In this document: positions 1 through 6,027 of the stretch, piece after piece
Position numbering within the stretch: the stretch's first letter is position 1
How the letters are laid out: each line of letters opens with the position of its first letter
Assembly (NCBI GenBank): GCA_021790495.1
Contig: JAJYGZ010000228.1
Location: 1 to 8,182, forward strand
Length of the DNA stretch: 8,182 bases
Direction: 5' to 3'
Origin: Actinomycetes bacterium
GTDB lineage: Bacteria; Actinomycetota; Acidimicrobiia; Acidimicrobiales; Acidimicrobiaceae
Made by a program: the position numbers and the translations under genes
The notes under the pieces: generated by a model
Database searches by the model: none
Seen by the model: only the letters and a program-made list of their open reading frames with translations
What the model was told of the DNA's origin: nothing

Positions 1-938
1 TCTCCGCCGAGAATATTAACCATCGCCGCGCATGCAAAATTCAGTTCGGTTGGACCCAAGGGGAGGCCCAAGACGCCTCGTAGATGATTCTCGAATTGCG
101 ACGTGGCACACGTCTCTATGGTGAGGTGGCCCGAGTTATGTGGACGCGGCGCCAGTTCATTGATAAGAATCCGGCCGTTGACCACGAACATCTCGATGGC
201 GAGAATCCCTATTGCACCGACAGCCTGCGCTATGCGCTCGCCTAAGCCGAGCGCCTCGGTCTCAAGTTCCAATTCGATTCCTGAGGGAACCAAGACTTCT
301 CGGCATATCGAGTCGACTTGAACCGTCCTGAGGACTGGGTAGGTCGCTACCGATCCGTTCCGAGATCGCGCCACCAACACCGCGATTTCAGCCTCGATCG
401 CCAGTCGCTCCTCGACGATAAGTTCGAAAGACGCCGGAATCTCGCCCAGCAGGTCGTCTGCATCTCGGAGCGAATCGAGATAGAAGACGCCCCTGCCGTC
501 GTAACCTCCATGCGCCGCCTTGGCGACCGCGGGAAGTCCCACCTCGTCTAGCGCTTGGCGCAATTCCAACTCATTGGTGGCAACGATAAAACGCGGGGTG
601 GCAATATTCAAGCTGGTAAGCAATTCCCTCTGGCGAGCTTTATTGGCTGCGAGGCGAAGGGTATTTGAACCCGGGAAGACCTTGTGAACGCTCTCATCGA
701 TACTGCCAAGAATGGCGGGGTCGACCAATTCGTGGTCAAAAGTTACCACGTCGCAAGCGGCGATGAACTGTCTTAGAGCTTCGGCGTCAAAGTCAGCAAC
801 CCGGGTTACATTGGGACAGATCGTCGCAGCGGACTCATCGCCGCATAGCGCCAAAAGAGCGAAAGATACGCCCAGTTCGGAACCGGCTTGTATCATCATT
901 TGCGCGAGTTGTCCGCCGCCGATTATCCCGACTCTCAT
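1..938 (-). CDS. purK: 5-(carboxyamino)imidazole ribonucleotide synthase (PurK), C-terminus cut by window edge
   Basis: PurK is an ATP-grasp enzyme that carboxylates AIR to N5-CAIR with ATP and bicarbonate in cytosolic de novo purine synthesis. PurE then uses the product. Reading back from the ATG at 938-936 gives 312 codons with no stop before the edge, so the last part of the protein is missing. The N-terminus has the nucleotide-binding glycine loop GGGQLAQM (residues 7-14). TFDHE (66-70) is the variant I associate with actinobacterial PurK. The ATP-grasp loop AKAAHGGYDGRG lies at 139-150, and the family signature ELAPRPHNSGH, continued by TSQFENHLRGVLGLPLG, lies at 261-295. A ribosome site (AGAGGAAG on the minus strand) sits about six bases before the start. 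The gene lies 46 bases downstream of the FGGY kinase on the same strand, with a hairpin between them, so it may be partly co-transcribed. purE would be expected beyond the left edge, but this is inference. The family call is very secure. Confidence 0.95.
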   Translation of the reverse strand, partial: MRVGIIGGGQLAQMMIQAGSELGVSFALLALCGDESAATICPNVTRVADFDAEALRQFIAACDVVTFDHELVDPAILGSIDESVHKVFPGSNTLRLAANKARQRELLTSLNIATPRFIVATNELELRQALDEVGLPAVAKAAHGGYDGRGVFYLDSLRDADDLLGEIPASFELIVEERLAIEAEIAVLVARSRNGSVATYPVLRTVQVDSICREVLVPSGIELELETEALGLGERIAQAVGAIGILAIEMFVVNGRILINELAPRPHNSGHLTIETCATSQFENHLRGVLGLPLGPTELNFACAAMVNILGG

Positions 939-960
939 TGTTAGCTTCCTCTTGGCTATG

Positions 961-982
961 GCGCGAGTGCGCACACTCGCGC
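961..982 (-). other. perfect hairpin between FGGY kinase and purK
   Basis: A perfect 9-base-pair inverted repeat (GCGCGAGTG / CACTCGCGC) encloses a four-base loop. It starts three bases past the kinase stop codon and ends just before the purK ribosome site. No T-run follows on the minus strand, so it is not a classical intrinsic terminator. It could be a weak attenuator or an RNA end that protects the upstream message. The structure is read directly; the role is a guess. Confidence 0.5.
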
Positions 983-984
983 TT

Positions 985-2451
985 TCAAAACTTGATTGCG
1001 CTGAATTCCGGTAACGAGGCTAACGAGAGCGACTTTACATGCAACCAGTTTTGCCGCCGGGATTCCCATAAGGAGGATCCGCGTTCGGTTCGCGGTGAAA
1101 ATGAGCGGCCGTTAGGGCCATTTGCGTCGTGGGGGCCGATCTGGCTTTGGCCAGCTAACTGACCGTGCGCCAGAAGAGCCGCTCCGATTGTGGACGCTTC
1201 GCGGTTTGGCGCTACTTGGATCTCCACCCCCAGGGCGTCGGCCACGAGCTGGCAGAACGGAGCATTCGCGGTCATCCCTCCGTCGACCCGAACTGAATCT
1301 ATCTTCACCCCTGTGTCGATTTGGGCCGCATCGAATAGGTCTGCCGAAATCTGCGCAATAGCGTCTAACGTCGCGGCAACGATGTCGTCGCTGGTAGTTG
1401 CCAGCGTCAAACCGACGATAAGGGAGCGCGCACCGAAGTCCCATTCCGGCGTTCCTAATCCGGAGTTGGCCGGTACCACGTAGAGTTGGGAACTCGAGCG
1501 GAATGCGGAATCGATTCCGTTCGCCTGCGCCAGGTCTTTGAGAATCCCCATCGATAAGAGCCAGTTGATCATGGAACCCGAAGCAAGGCCAAACGCCTCT
1601 CTCGCCCAGGTAATTGCGCTGGCATCGCTGTAGGCGACAATGGGTATGGTCCCGCCGGGTCCTCGCGCGATATCGATGGGCGCGACAGGTCCGACGTTCT
1701 GGTCCAAAACCGTACCGGTCCCAAAAGTGATCTTGGTATCTCCGATACCAACACATCCCTGGCCGAGTAGAGACCCCTGCTGGTCTGCGATGAGGCCGAG
1801 AATCGGTATCAATGACTCGTGCTGATAGTCCCCGAAGTAGCTGGCGCTGGGTCGTATCTCGGGAAGGATCGACGCCGGCAACGAGAGAGCCTCCAACACC
1901 CGCGAGTCCCATCGCAAGGTCGTGTCTTGGATAAATCCCGTCATGGCCGCGTTGGTGTGGTCGGTAAAGTACGACTTGCCATTGGTGAGAAGCCACAGTA
2001 TGTAGGTATCCAGCGTGCCAAACCTAAGGCGCGCCGGGTCAATATCGCCAGCAACAGATGCCAGAAACGCCACCTTGGTGGCGGACTGGCTGGGGGCGAC
2101 AGAAAAGCCCGCGGCGTTGAGATCAAGGCACATTGCGGCGGTGCGCAGATCCATCCAAGAAAGTATCGGTCCCAGCGTTTTTCCGGTTTCGCCGTCCCAA
2201 AGCGCCGCGGTAGCGCGCTGATTGGAAATCGCAATCGCCGAAACGTCGGGAAACTCTGAGAGCGCCTGAGCCAAAATCACCCTTACCGCGGCGTCAATTG
2301 AATCGCCTGAATACTGGACAAAGTTCGGAATCGGGCTTGACGCTTCGAGAGGGACGCTCCAGGACGCTACGACCTGAAGGTCCCCAGTTACGATCGATCC
2401 CCGGATGCTCGAAGAGCCCGCGTCGATCGCAAGGACATTCCGTTTAGTCAT
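985..2451 (-). CDS. FGGY-family carbohydrate kinase, glycerol-kinase-like, substrate uncertain
   Basis: This is an ATP-dependent polyol or sugar kinase of 488 residues, close to the usual FGGY length of about 500. The first actin-like domain opens with the phosphate loop AIDAGSSSIRG (8-18). SNQRATAALWDGETGK (76-91) and GTLDTYILWLLTNGK (145-159) are strongly glycerol-kinase-like. ADQQGSLLGQG (222-232) contains the catalytic base Asp223. The second domain shows TFGTGT (242-247), YVVPANSGLGTPEWD (324-338) and the adenosine-binding RVDGGMTANAPF (388-399). Aligned by motif with E. coli GlpK, Arg83 and Asp245 are kept, but Glu84 becomes Ala80, Tyr135 becomes Ser121 and Phe270 becomes Val248. Glycerol is therefore doubtful; another polyol, a ketose or a deoxysugar are alternatives. 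The ATG at 2451 puts the phosphate loop at the normal distance, with an AAAGGG-like ribosome site eight bases upstream. No transporter or dehydrogenase is visible next to it. purK follows on the same strand. The family is certain and the substrate is not. Confidence 0.9.
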   Translation of the reverse strand: MTKRNVLAIDAGSSSIRGSIVTGDLQVVASWSVPLEASSPIPNFVQYSGDSIDAAVRVILAQALSEFPDVSAIAISNQRATAALWDGETGKTLGPILSWMDLRTAAMCLDLNAAGFSVAPSQSATKVAFLASVAGDIDPARLRFGTLDTYILWLLTNGKSYFTDHTNAAMTGFIQDTTLRWDSRVLEALSLPASILPEIRPSASYFGDYQHESLIPILGLIADQQGSLLGQGCVGIGDTKITFGTGTVLDQNVGPVAPIDIARGPGGTIPIVAYSDASAITWAREAFGLASGSMINWLLSMGILKDLAQANGIDSAFRSSSQLYVVPANSGLGTPEWDFGARSLIVGLTLATTSDDIVAATLDAIAQISADLFDAAQIDTGVKIDSVRVDGGMTANAPFCQLVADALGVEIQVAPNREASTIGAALLAHGQLAGQSQIGPHDANGPNGRSFSPRTERGSSLWESRRQNWLHVKSLSLASLPEFSAIKF

Positions 2452-2619
2452 CTCTTTAGCCCTTTACTTGCGAAAATGCGATTCGACGCGCTTGTAAAAT
2501 ACTCAAGGTCGAACGTAGTCGTTTCTAGCGCCGCGACCGGGAGGGGCAAGCAACCTAAAGAGCCAAGAATCTTTTCGTCTCGACTTTGGCTCGAAGATTT
2601 GCCCGTTCGGTGCACCAAT

Positions 2620-2652
2620 TATAACGACAATGATTAGCATAAGTAAATGATT
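2620..2652 (+). promoter_or_regulatory. candidate promoter with Fur/PerR-box-like operator
   Basis: TATAAC at 2620-2625 matches five of six bases of a -10 element. TTGCCC at 2599-2604 is a possible -35, though the 15-base spacing is short. Starting at once after it, 2626-2644 matches the 19-base Fur consensus GATAATGATAATCATTATC at 13 positions, counted by eye. The heptamer AATGATT occurs at 2629-2635 and again at 2646-2652. The block is conspicuously AT-rich and ends 24 bases before the start codon of the PerR-type regulator, where binding would block transcription. This suggests metal- or peroxide-responsive autoregulation of the whole cluster. The sequence is seen; the function is inferred. 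Confidence 0.45.
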
Positions 2653-2676
2653 GTTGGTTCGCGAGGTACACCATAG

Positions 2677-3114
2677 TTGAAAAGTCCAGCTGAACTGATA
2701 GATGCGTTCAGGGCGAACGGTAAAAAGGTTACTCCGCAACGCGAGAGGATATTTCATATCCTTCACCAGAGCCAGGAGCACCCCAGCGCAGACGTCGTTT
2801 TTGCGCAATTAAGCGCCGAAATGCCCACCGTCTCGCTCAAGACCGTCTACCAGGTGTTGGGCGAACTTGTTGAGATGGGCGAGATACATGTGCTTGATCT
2901 CGGTCTCGGGGCGATGCGCTTTGATCCCAACAGCCATACCCATCATCACCTCGTGTGTGTGATTTGCAATGGCGTGGAGGACGTCGATGTAGCATTGCCC
3001 GACGTCGCCAAGCAGGTCGGCGACCTCTCCGAATTCTTGATCGAGTCGATCGAGCTGACTCTGAGGGGCCGCTGCAGCAACTGTCAAGGTCAAGTTCTGG
3101 ACTCCAGCCGTTAA
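2677..3114 (+). CDS. Fur-family transcriptional regulator, PerR-type
   Basis: This is a metal-dependent DNA-binding repressor of 145 residues, the normal family length. The N-terminal winged helix carries KKVTPQRERIFHIL (16-29), HPSADVVFAQL (35-45) and the recognition helix SLKTVYQVLGEL (53-64). The metal ligands line up with B. subtilis PerR at a constant offset of two: His35, Asp83, His89, His91 and Asp102 match His37, Asp85, His91, His93 and Asp104. The structural zinc site is Cys94/Cys97 plus Cys133/Cys136. Aspartate at position 102, where Fur has glutamate, favours peroxide sensing by histidine oxidation. The start is TTG, because an in-frame TAG directly precedes it and no ATG or GTG follows before conserved sequence; GAGG lies ten bases upstream. 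The rubrerythrin gene follows on the same strand after 68 bases, which fits PerR control of a peroxide reductase. A plain iron-sensing Fur or mycobacterial-type FurA remains possible. The family is certain and the PerR subtype is probable. Confidence 0.94.
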   Translation: MKSPAELIDAFRANGKKVTPQRERIFHILHQSQEHPSADVVFAQLSAEMPTVSLKTVYQVLGELVEMGEIHVLDLGLGAMRFDPNSHTHHHLVCVICNGVEDVDVALPDVAKQVGDLSEFLIESIELTLRGRCSNCQGQVLDSSR

Positions 3115-3182
3115 GGTTGCACCTAGGAGTCAACAGTCGTGTCGGTTAGATATTTAGCTAGAAGGATTGAGGAGTTACCGCT

Positions 3183-3605
3183 TTGTCGGAATTAAAAGGA
3201 ACACAAACCGCAGAGAATCTTAAAGAGGCATTCGCAGGCGAGTCTCAGGCGAACCGACGCTATCTTTATTTCGCCCAAAAGGCCGACATTGAGGGCTATC
3301 CCGACGTCGCGGCACTATTTCGTTCGGTCGCCGAGGGCGAAACCGGACACGCCTTTGGACACTTTGATTTCCTAGCCGATGGGGTAGGAGACCCGGTTAC
3401 CGGCGAACCGGTCGGCTCGACAGAGGATAACCTCAGGTCGGCCATCGAAGGCGAAACCTATGAGTACACCGAGATGTACCCTGGCTTCGCGAAGACAGCC
3501 AGAGAAGAGGGCTTCGAGGAGATTTCTCAATGGTTCGAGACTCTCGCGCGTGCTGAAAAAAGCCATGCGGGACGTTTTGCCCAGGGGCTCGAAGCAGTCT
3601 CTTAA
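3183..3605 (+). CDS. rubrerythrin family diiron protein lacking the rubredoxin domain
   Basis: Rubrerythrins are cytosolic diiron proteins that reduce hydrogen peroxide to water. This one has 140 residues and consists only of the four-helix ferritin-like domain. The ligands are all present: Glu20 in AGESQANRRY, Glu53 and His56 in EGETGHAFGH, Glu91 and Glu94 in EGETYEYTEMYP, and Glu125 and His128 in RAEKSHAGRF. Glu20, Glu53 and His56 fall at exactly the D. vulgaris rubrerythrin numbers. The classical C-terminal rubredoxin domain is absent and there is no cysteine anywhere, as in sulerythrin-like forms, so electrons must come from another protein. The start is TTG, with GAGGAG (3169-3174) eight bases upstream and no other start before the first helix. 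It lies between the PerR-type regulator and an iron-sulfur protein gene, which points to a peroxide-defence operon. A strong hairpin follows 50 bases after the stop. The family is very secure; peroxidase activity is inferred. Confidence 0.94.
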   Translation: MSELKGTQTAENLKEAFAGESQANRRYLYFAQKADIEGYPDVAALFRSVAEGETGHAFGHFDFLADGVGDPVTGEPVGSTEDNLRSAIEGETYEYTEMYPGFAKTAREEGFEEISQWFETLARAEKSHAGRFAQGLEAVS

Positions 3606-3655
3606 TCTTCGAAAGTTCCAGGCTTGCATCGCCCCAACGCCTGGGTTTGATCTAT

Positions 3656-3689
3656 GGCCGGAACGCCGACCCTGGTCGGCGTTCCGGCC
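3656..3689 (+). terminator. strong 15-bp hairpin between rubrerythrin and Fe-S protein genes
   Basis: A perfect 15-base-pair stem (left arm GGCCGGAACGCCGAC, 3656-3670; right arm 3675-3689) closes a four-base loop CCTG. It is very GC-rich but lacks a T-run, being followed by GGTTAGTCC. It ends nine bases before the ribosome site of the next gene. It may be a T-less terminator, a partial attenuator that makes rubrerythrin more abundant than the downstream proteins, or a 3' end that stabilises the rubrerythrin message. A weaker 6-bp repeat CCAGGC/GCCTGG (3618-3623 and 3639-3644) lies just upstream. Confidence 0.5.
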
Positions 3690-3713
3690 GGTTAGTCCGG
3701 GAGGTCTTGTCCA

Positions 3714-5012
3714 ATGACTGTTACATATAATCCGTCGGACCGCGAGTACCTACTTGAATCGGACATGAGATCTGAGATGTCGCGGGTCTTCGACCTGTGT
3801 CATGGATGTCGGCTATGCCTGCACCTTTGTCCGTCGTTTCCCACCATGTTCGACGCCATCGATTCCCATGACGGTGCCGTGGAGAAGATGACTCGGTCCG
3901 AGACGGACCAAGTTGTTGACGAGTGCTATCAGTGCAAGCTTTGCTATGTAAAGTGTCCCTACGTGCCCCCCCACGAGTGGCAGCTCGACTTCCCCCGGTT
4001 GATGATGCGGGCCAAAGCCGTTGCCAAGTGCAACGGGTCTCAAAGCTTGGTTGAACGTCTTTCCGACGAAGTATTGGGTCGCACCGACCTGATCGGTTTA
4101 GCCTCTGTCTCGTTTTCGGGCTTGGCAAACCGTATGATCTCGCGCGACTCAACTGCGTCGCGCGCAGCGATGCAGGCGACAGTGGGCATCGCCGCTGAGC
4201 GTCTGTTGCCGCCGTACGCGAAAGTGCGATTTTCAACCTGGTTTACCCGGCGCCAGCGCCCATTCGTCAAGAATCGCCGCGCCGCGGTAGCGGTCTTCCC
4301 GACCTGTTTCATTGAATACATGGACCCTGAGATTGGTAAAGCGACCGTGGCGGTCTATGAGCACAACGGAGTGTCGTGCTCGCTACCGACGGGCGCAAAG
4401 TGCTGCGGGGCGCCGTGGCTTCACTCCGGAGAGGTCGCAAAGTTCAAGAACGCAGCGAGCGCAAACGTCAAGGTTCTCATCGCCGAGGTTGGCGCAGGGC
4501 GCTCTATCGTGGTCGCGCAACCGACCTGTGCGTATGTAATAAAGAATGACTATCCGCTCTATCTGGGTACCGACGAAGCCGCCAAGGTAGCCGATGCGAC
4601 CTACGACACCTCTGAATACCTCATGAATATGTATCGGCACGATAAGGATTCGCTCTCAAAAGACTTTGGGGGCGAGGTTCCCGAAAGCATTACCTACCAT
4701 GCTCCCTGCCATCTGCAGGCTCAAAACATCGGGTTTAAGAGTCGGGACCTGATCAAGCTGACCGGCGCCAAAGTATCCGTCGTCACCAAGTGCTCGGGAA
4801 TCGACGGGACATGGGGCTACCGCGCGAAGAATTACCAGTTGGCAAAGAAAGTTGCACGGCGCCTGACCAAGGCGATCGAGGCGGCGCCGCCTGGGGAGTT
4901 GGTGGGGGATTGCCACTTGGCCAACTATTCGATAACCGAGGAGACCAATAAGGCTGTTTTGCATCCGATGGTGGTAATGGCCCGGGCCTACGGCCTAAAC
5001 CGTTCCCAGTAG
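3714..5012 (+). CDS. GlpC/heterodisulfide-reductase-like iron-sulfur oxidoreductase
   Basis: This is a 432-residue electron-transfer protein. The N-terminus holds two complete [4Fe-4S] motifs of the CxxCxxCxxxCP type: Cys29/32/35/39 (CHGCRLCLHLCP) and Cys71/74/77/81 (CYQCKLCYVKCP). Two cysteine-rich CCG-type domains follow. In the first, Cys198, Cys222, CCG at 230-232 and PTCAY at 270-274 are seen. In the second, HAPCH (329-333), CSG instead of CCG at 360-362 and GDCHLAN (398-404) are seen. Both CxxC ends are thus reduced to one cysteine, and one CCG is altered. The layout matches GlpC and HdrB/D relatives. No membrane segment or signal peptide is apparent, so the protein is probably cytosolic or loosely membrane-bound. 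The ATG is supported by GGGAGGT eight bases upstream. It is flanked by rubrerythrin and a DUF3501-type gene, so it probably passes electrons in that pathway. It is unlikely to be a true GlpC, since no glpA or glpB is nearby. The partner is inferred. Confidence 0.92.
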   Translation: MTVTYNPSDREYLLESDMRSEMSRVFDLCHGCRLCLHLCPSFPTMFDAIDSHDGAVEKMTRSETDQVVDECYQCKLCYVKCPYVPPHEWQLDFPRLMMRAKAVAKCNGSQSLVERLSDEVLGRTDLIGLASVSFSGLANRMISRDSTASRAAMQATVGIAAERLLPPYAKVRFSTWFTRRQRPFVKNRRAAVAVFPTCFIEYMDPEIGKATVAVYEHNGVSCSLPTGAKCCGAPWLHSGEVAKFKNAASANVKVLIAEVGAGRSIVVAQPTCAYVIKNDYPLYLGTDEAAKVADATYDTSEYLMNMYRHDKDSLSKDFGGEVPESITYHAPCHLQAQNIGFKSRDLIKLTGAKVSVVTKCSGIDGTWGYRAKNYQLAKKVARRLTKAIEAAPPGELVGDCHLANYSITEETNKAVLHPMVVMARAYGLNRSQ

Positions 5013-5068
5013 TTGCCCCTCGACCCTGATTATCTGGATACAAGACTGCTGCGACTTTACGGAGGATC

Positions 5069-5677
5069 ATGTTCAACCAATTAAGTATCGACGACATTAT
5101 GGACCTTCGAAGCTACGAACGCCAGCGCTCGGAGTTCCGCGCCGAGATCATCGCGCTCAAAAAAGTCCGGCGGATCGCGGTGGGCCCGATCATGACGCTT
5201 CTCTTTGAGAATCGATCGACAATTCGATTCCAAATCCAGGAGATGGCTCGCGCCGAGAAGATGGCCACCGATGCCCAGATTGCTACCGAGCTAGAAGCGT
5301 ACAATCCTCTCATTCCTGGGGAGTACGAAATCTCAGCGACCCTATTTCTCGAGTTGACTACCAAAGATGAGATGGTCGAATGGCTCCCTAAGCTGGTTGG
5401 AATCCAAGAAGCGATGCAACTGGAGATTTCCGGTTCGTCGGGCTCTTTTGTTATCGGGGCTACCACCGAGGAGGGCCATAAGAGCCAACTGACTCGCCAG
5501 GACGTCACCGCGTCGGTTCACTACATTCGCTTCGAACTTGGCGCCCACGCTGCTGGCGCGCTACCAGACGCGGTCGTTACTTTGAGGAGCATTCACCACA
5601 ACTACCCTCATTCGACCGTTCTATCGCAAGAAACCCTGGATTCGATCCAGCACGATTGGAAGCCACTTCAAGATTGA
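5069..5677 (+). CDS. DUF3501 family protein, function unknown
   Basis: A 202-residue protein that I recognise as DUF3501-like, a family without an assigned biochemical function. The parts I associate with the family are LSIDDI (5-10), RRIAVGP (34-40), LLFENRSTIRFQIQEM (44-59), ELEAYNPLIPG (74-84), ATLFLEL (90-96) and the strand VHYIRFEL (150-157). There is no cysteine, membrane helix or signal peptide. Histidines cluster at 176, 177 and 181 (SIHHNYPH). The start ATG is chosen because it keeps the conserved LSIDDI block. GGAGG lies only three bases before it, unusually close. A later ATG at residue 11 would lose that block. It follows the iron-sulfur protein by 56 bases on the same strand. From memory, DUF3501 genes often sit beside rubrerythrin and such Fe-S proteins, so a partner or assembly role in the same pathway is likely. 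No catalytic residue set is recognisable. Confidence 0.83.
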   Translation: MFNQLSIDDIMDLRSYERQRSEFRAEIIALKKVRRIAVGPIMTLLFENRSTIRFQIQEMARAEKMATDAQIATELEAYNPLIPGEYEISATLFLELTTKDEMVEWLPKLVGIQEAMQLEISGSSGSFVIGATTEEGHKSQLTRQDVTASVHYIRFELGAHAAGALPDAVVTLRSIHHNYPHSTVLSQETLDSIQHDWKPLQD

Positions 5678-5689
5678 TTCGGGAAGTGC

Positions 5690-5711
5690 GGCTCCGAACA
5701 CGTTAGGAGCC
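5690..5711 (+). terminator. weak stem-loop after the DUF3501 gene
   Basis: GGCTCC (5690-5695) and GGAGCC (5706-5711) form a six-pair stem with a ten-base loop, 12 bases after the DUF3501 stop. No T-run follows directly. It is the best candidate for the end of the peroxide-defence operon, but the evidence is modest. Confidence 0.35.
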
Positions 5712-5905
5712 CAAGTGCTTGACATAAAGGCTTTTGCTGGTCATTAGCTGATTCCAGCCGCTTTCCCTGCTTGAAGTGTCGCTTTGTTTGCGCCGTTGAG
5801 AGCCGAAAGTCTGTCGTTGCGAGCATCGTGTCGCCAAGAGCAACTATAAAAGCTATGTTTCGCGCGGTCCAGACGGCATCGACGGAATCACTTGGATGTA
5901 TTCTC

Positions 5906-5934
5906 TTTACTCATAGTGAAATGTGACACATAAT
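5906..5934 (+). promoter_or_regulatory. candidate whiB promoter
   Basis: TTTACT (5906-5911) and CATAAT (5929-5934) are separated by 17 bases, matching four and five of six consensus positions. Transcription would begin near 5941, giving a leader of about 85 bases before the whiB start. The short palindrome ATGTGACACAT (5921-5931) lies in the spacer and runs into the -10, where a regulator could act. Assigned by eye only. Confidence 0.35.
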
Positions 5935-5943
5935 ACACATAAT
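5926..5943 (+). repeat. 9-bp perfect tandem repeat over the whiB -10 region
   Basis: ACACATAAT occurs twice in direct succession at 5926-5934 and 5935-5943. The first copy contains the proposed -10 hexamer. It could be a protein-binding site or two alternative -10 elements in register, or it could be chance in an AT-rich stretch. Confidence 0.6.
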
Positions 5944-6027
5944 TTGGTCAGCGAGGATTGCGTCCAAGTTTCAAGCTCGCGCCTGTCTGGCCGAGAGCTG
6001 GCGGCGAGTGACTAGCAGGGGGTATGA

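Larger units (their letters stand above)
5678..6027 (+). other. 350-base non-coding region upstream of whiB
   Basis: No convincing coding frame is seen on either strand. Contents from left to right: the stem-loop after the DUF3501 gene; a perfect TTGACA at 5719-5724, but with only a weak -10 (CATTAG, 5742-5747) at 17 bases; an imperfect hairpin built on GCTGG/CCAGC (5736-5740 and 5753-5757); an isolated TATAAA at 5845-5850; and an AT-rich promoter-like block at 5906-5943. If the TTGACA were the working promoter, whiB would have a leader of about 270 bases. The nearer AT-rich block is the better candidate. Confidence 0.5.

Noticed and set aside
712..1014. 100-residue plus-strand frame over the start of purK
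   Set aside because: It is antisense to purK, whose motifs are unambiguous on the minus strand.
1112..1996. 294-residue minus-strand frame inside the FGGY kinase
   Set aside because: It is an alternative frame of the kinase with an arginine-rich, domain-free product. The kinase frame carries all the family motifs.
985..5012. Glycerol pathway made of a GlpK-like kinase and a GlpC-like Fe-S protein
   Set aside because: The two genes are on opposite strands in separate transcription units, the kinase lacks glycerol contacts, no glpA, glpB or glpF is present, and the Fe-S protein sits in a rubrerythrin context.
5921..5937. CRP/GlxR-type site in the whiB promoter
   Set aside because: The left half TGTGA is present, but the right half TCACA is not found at the required spacing.
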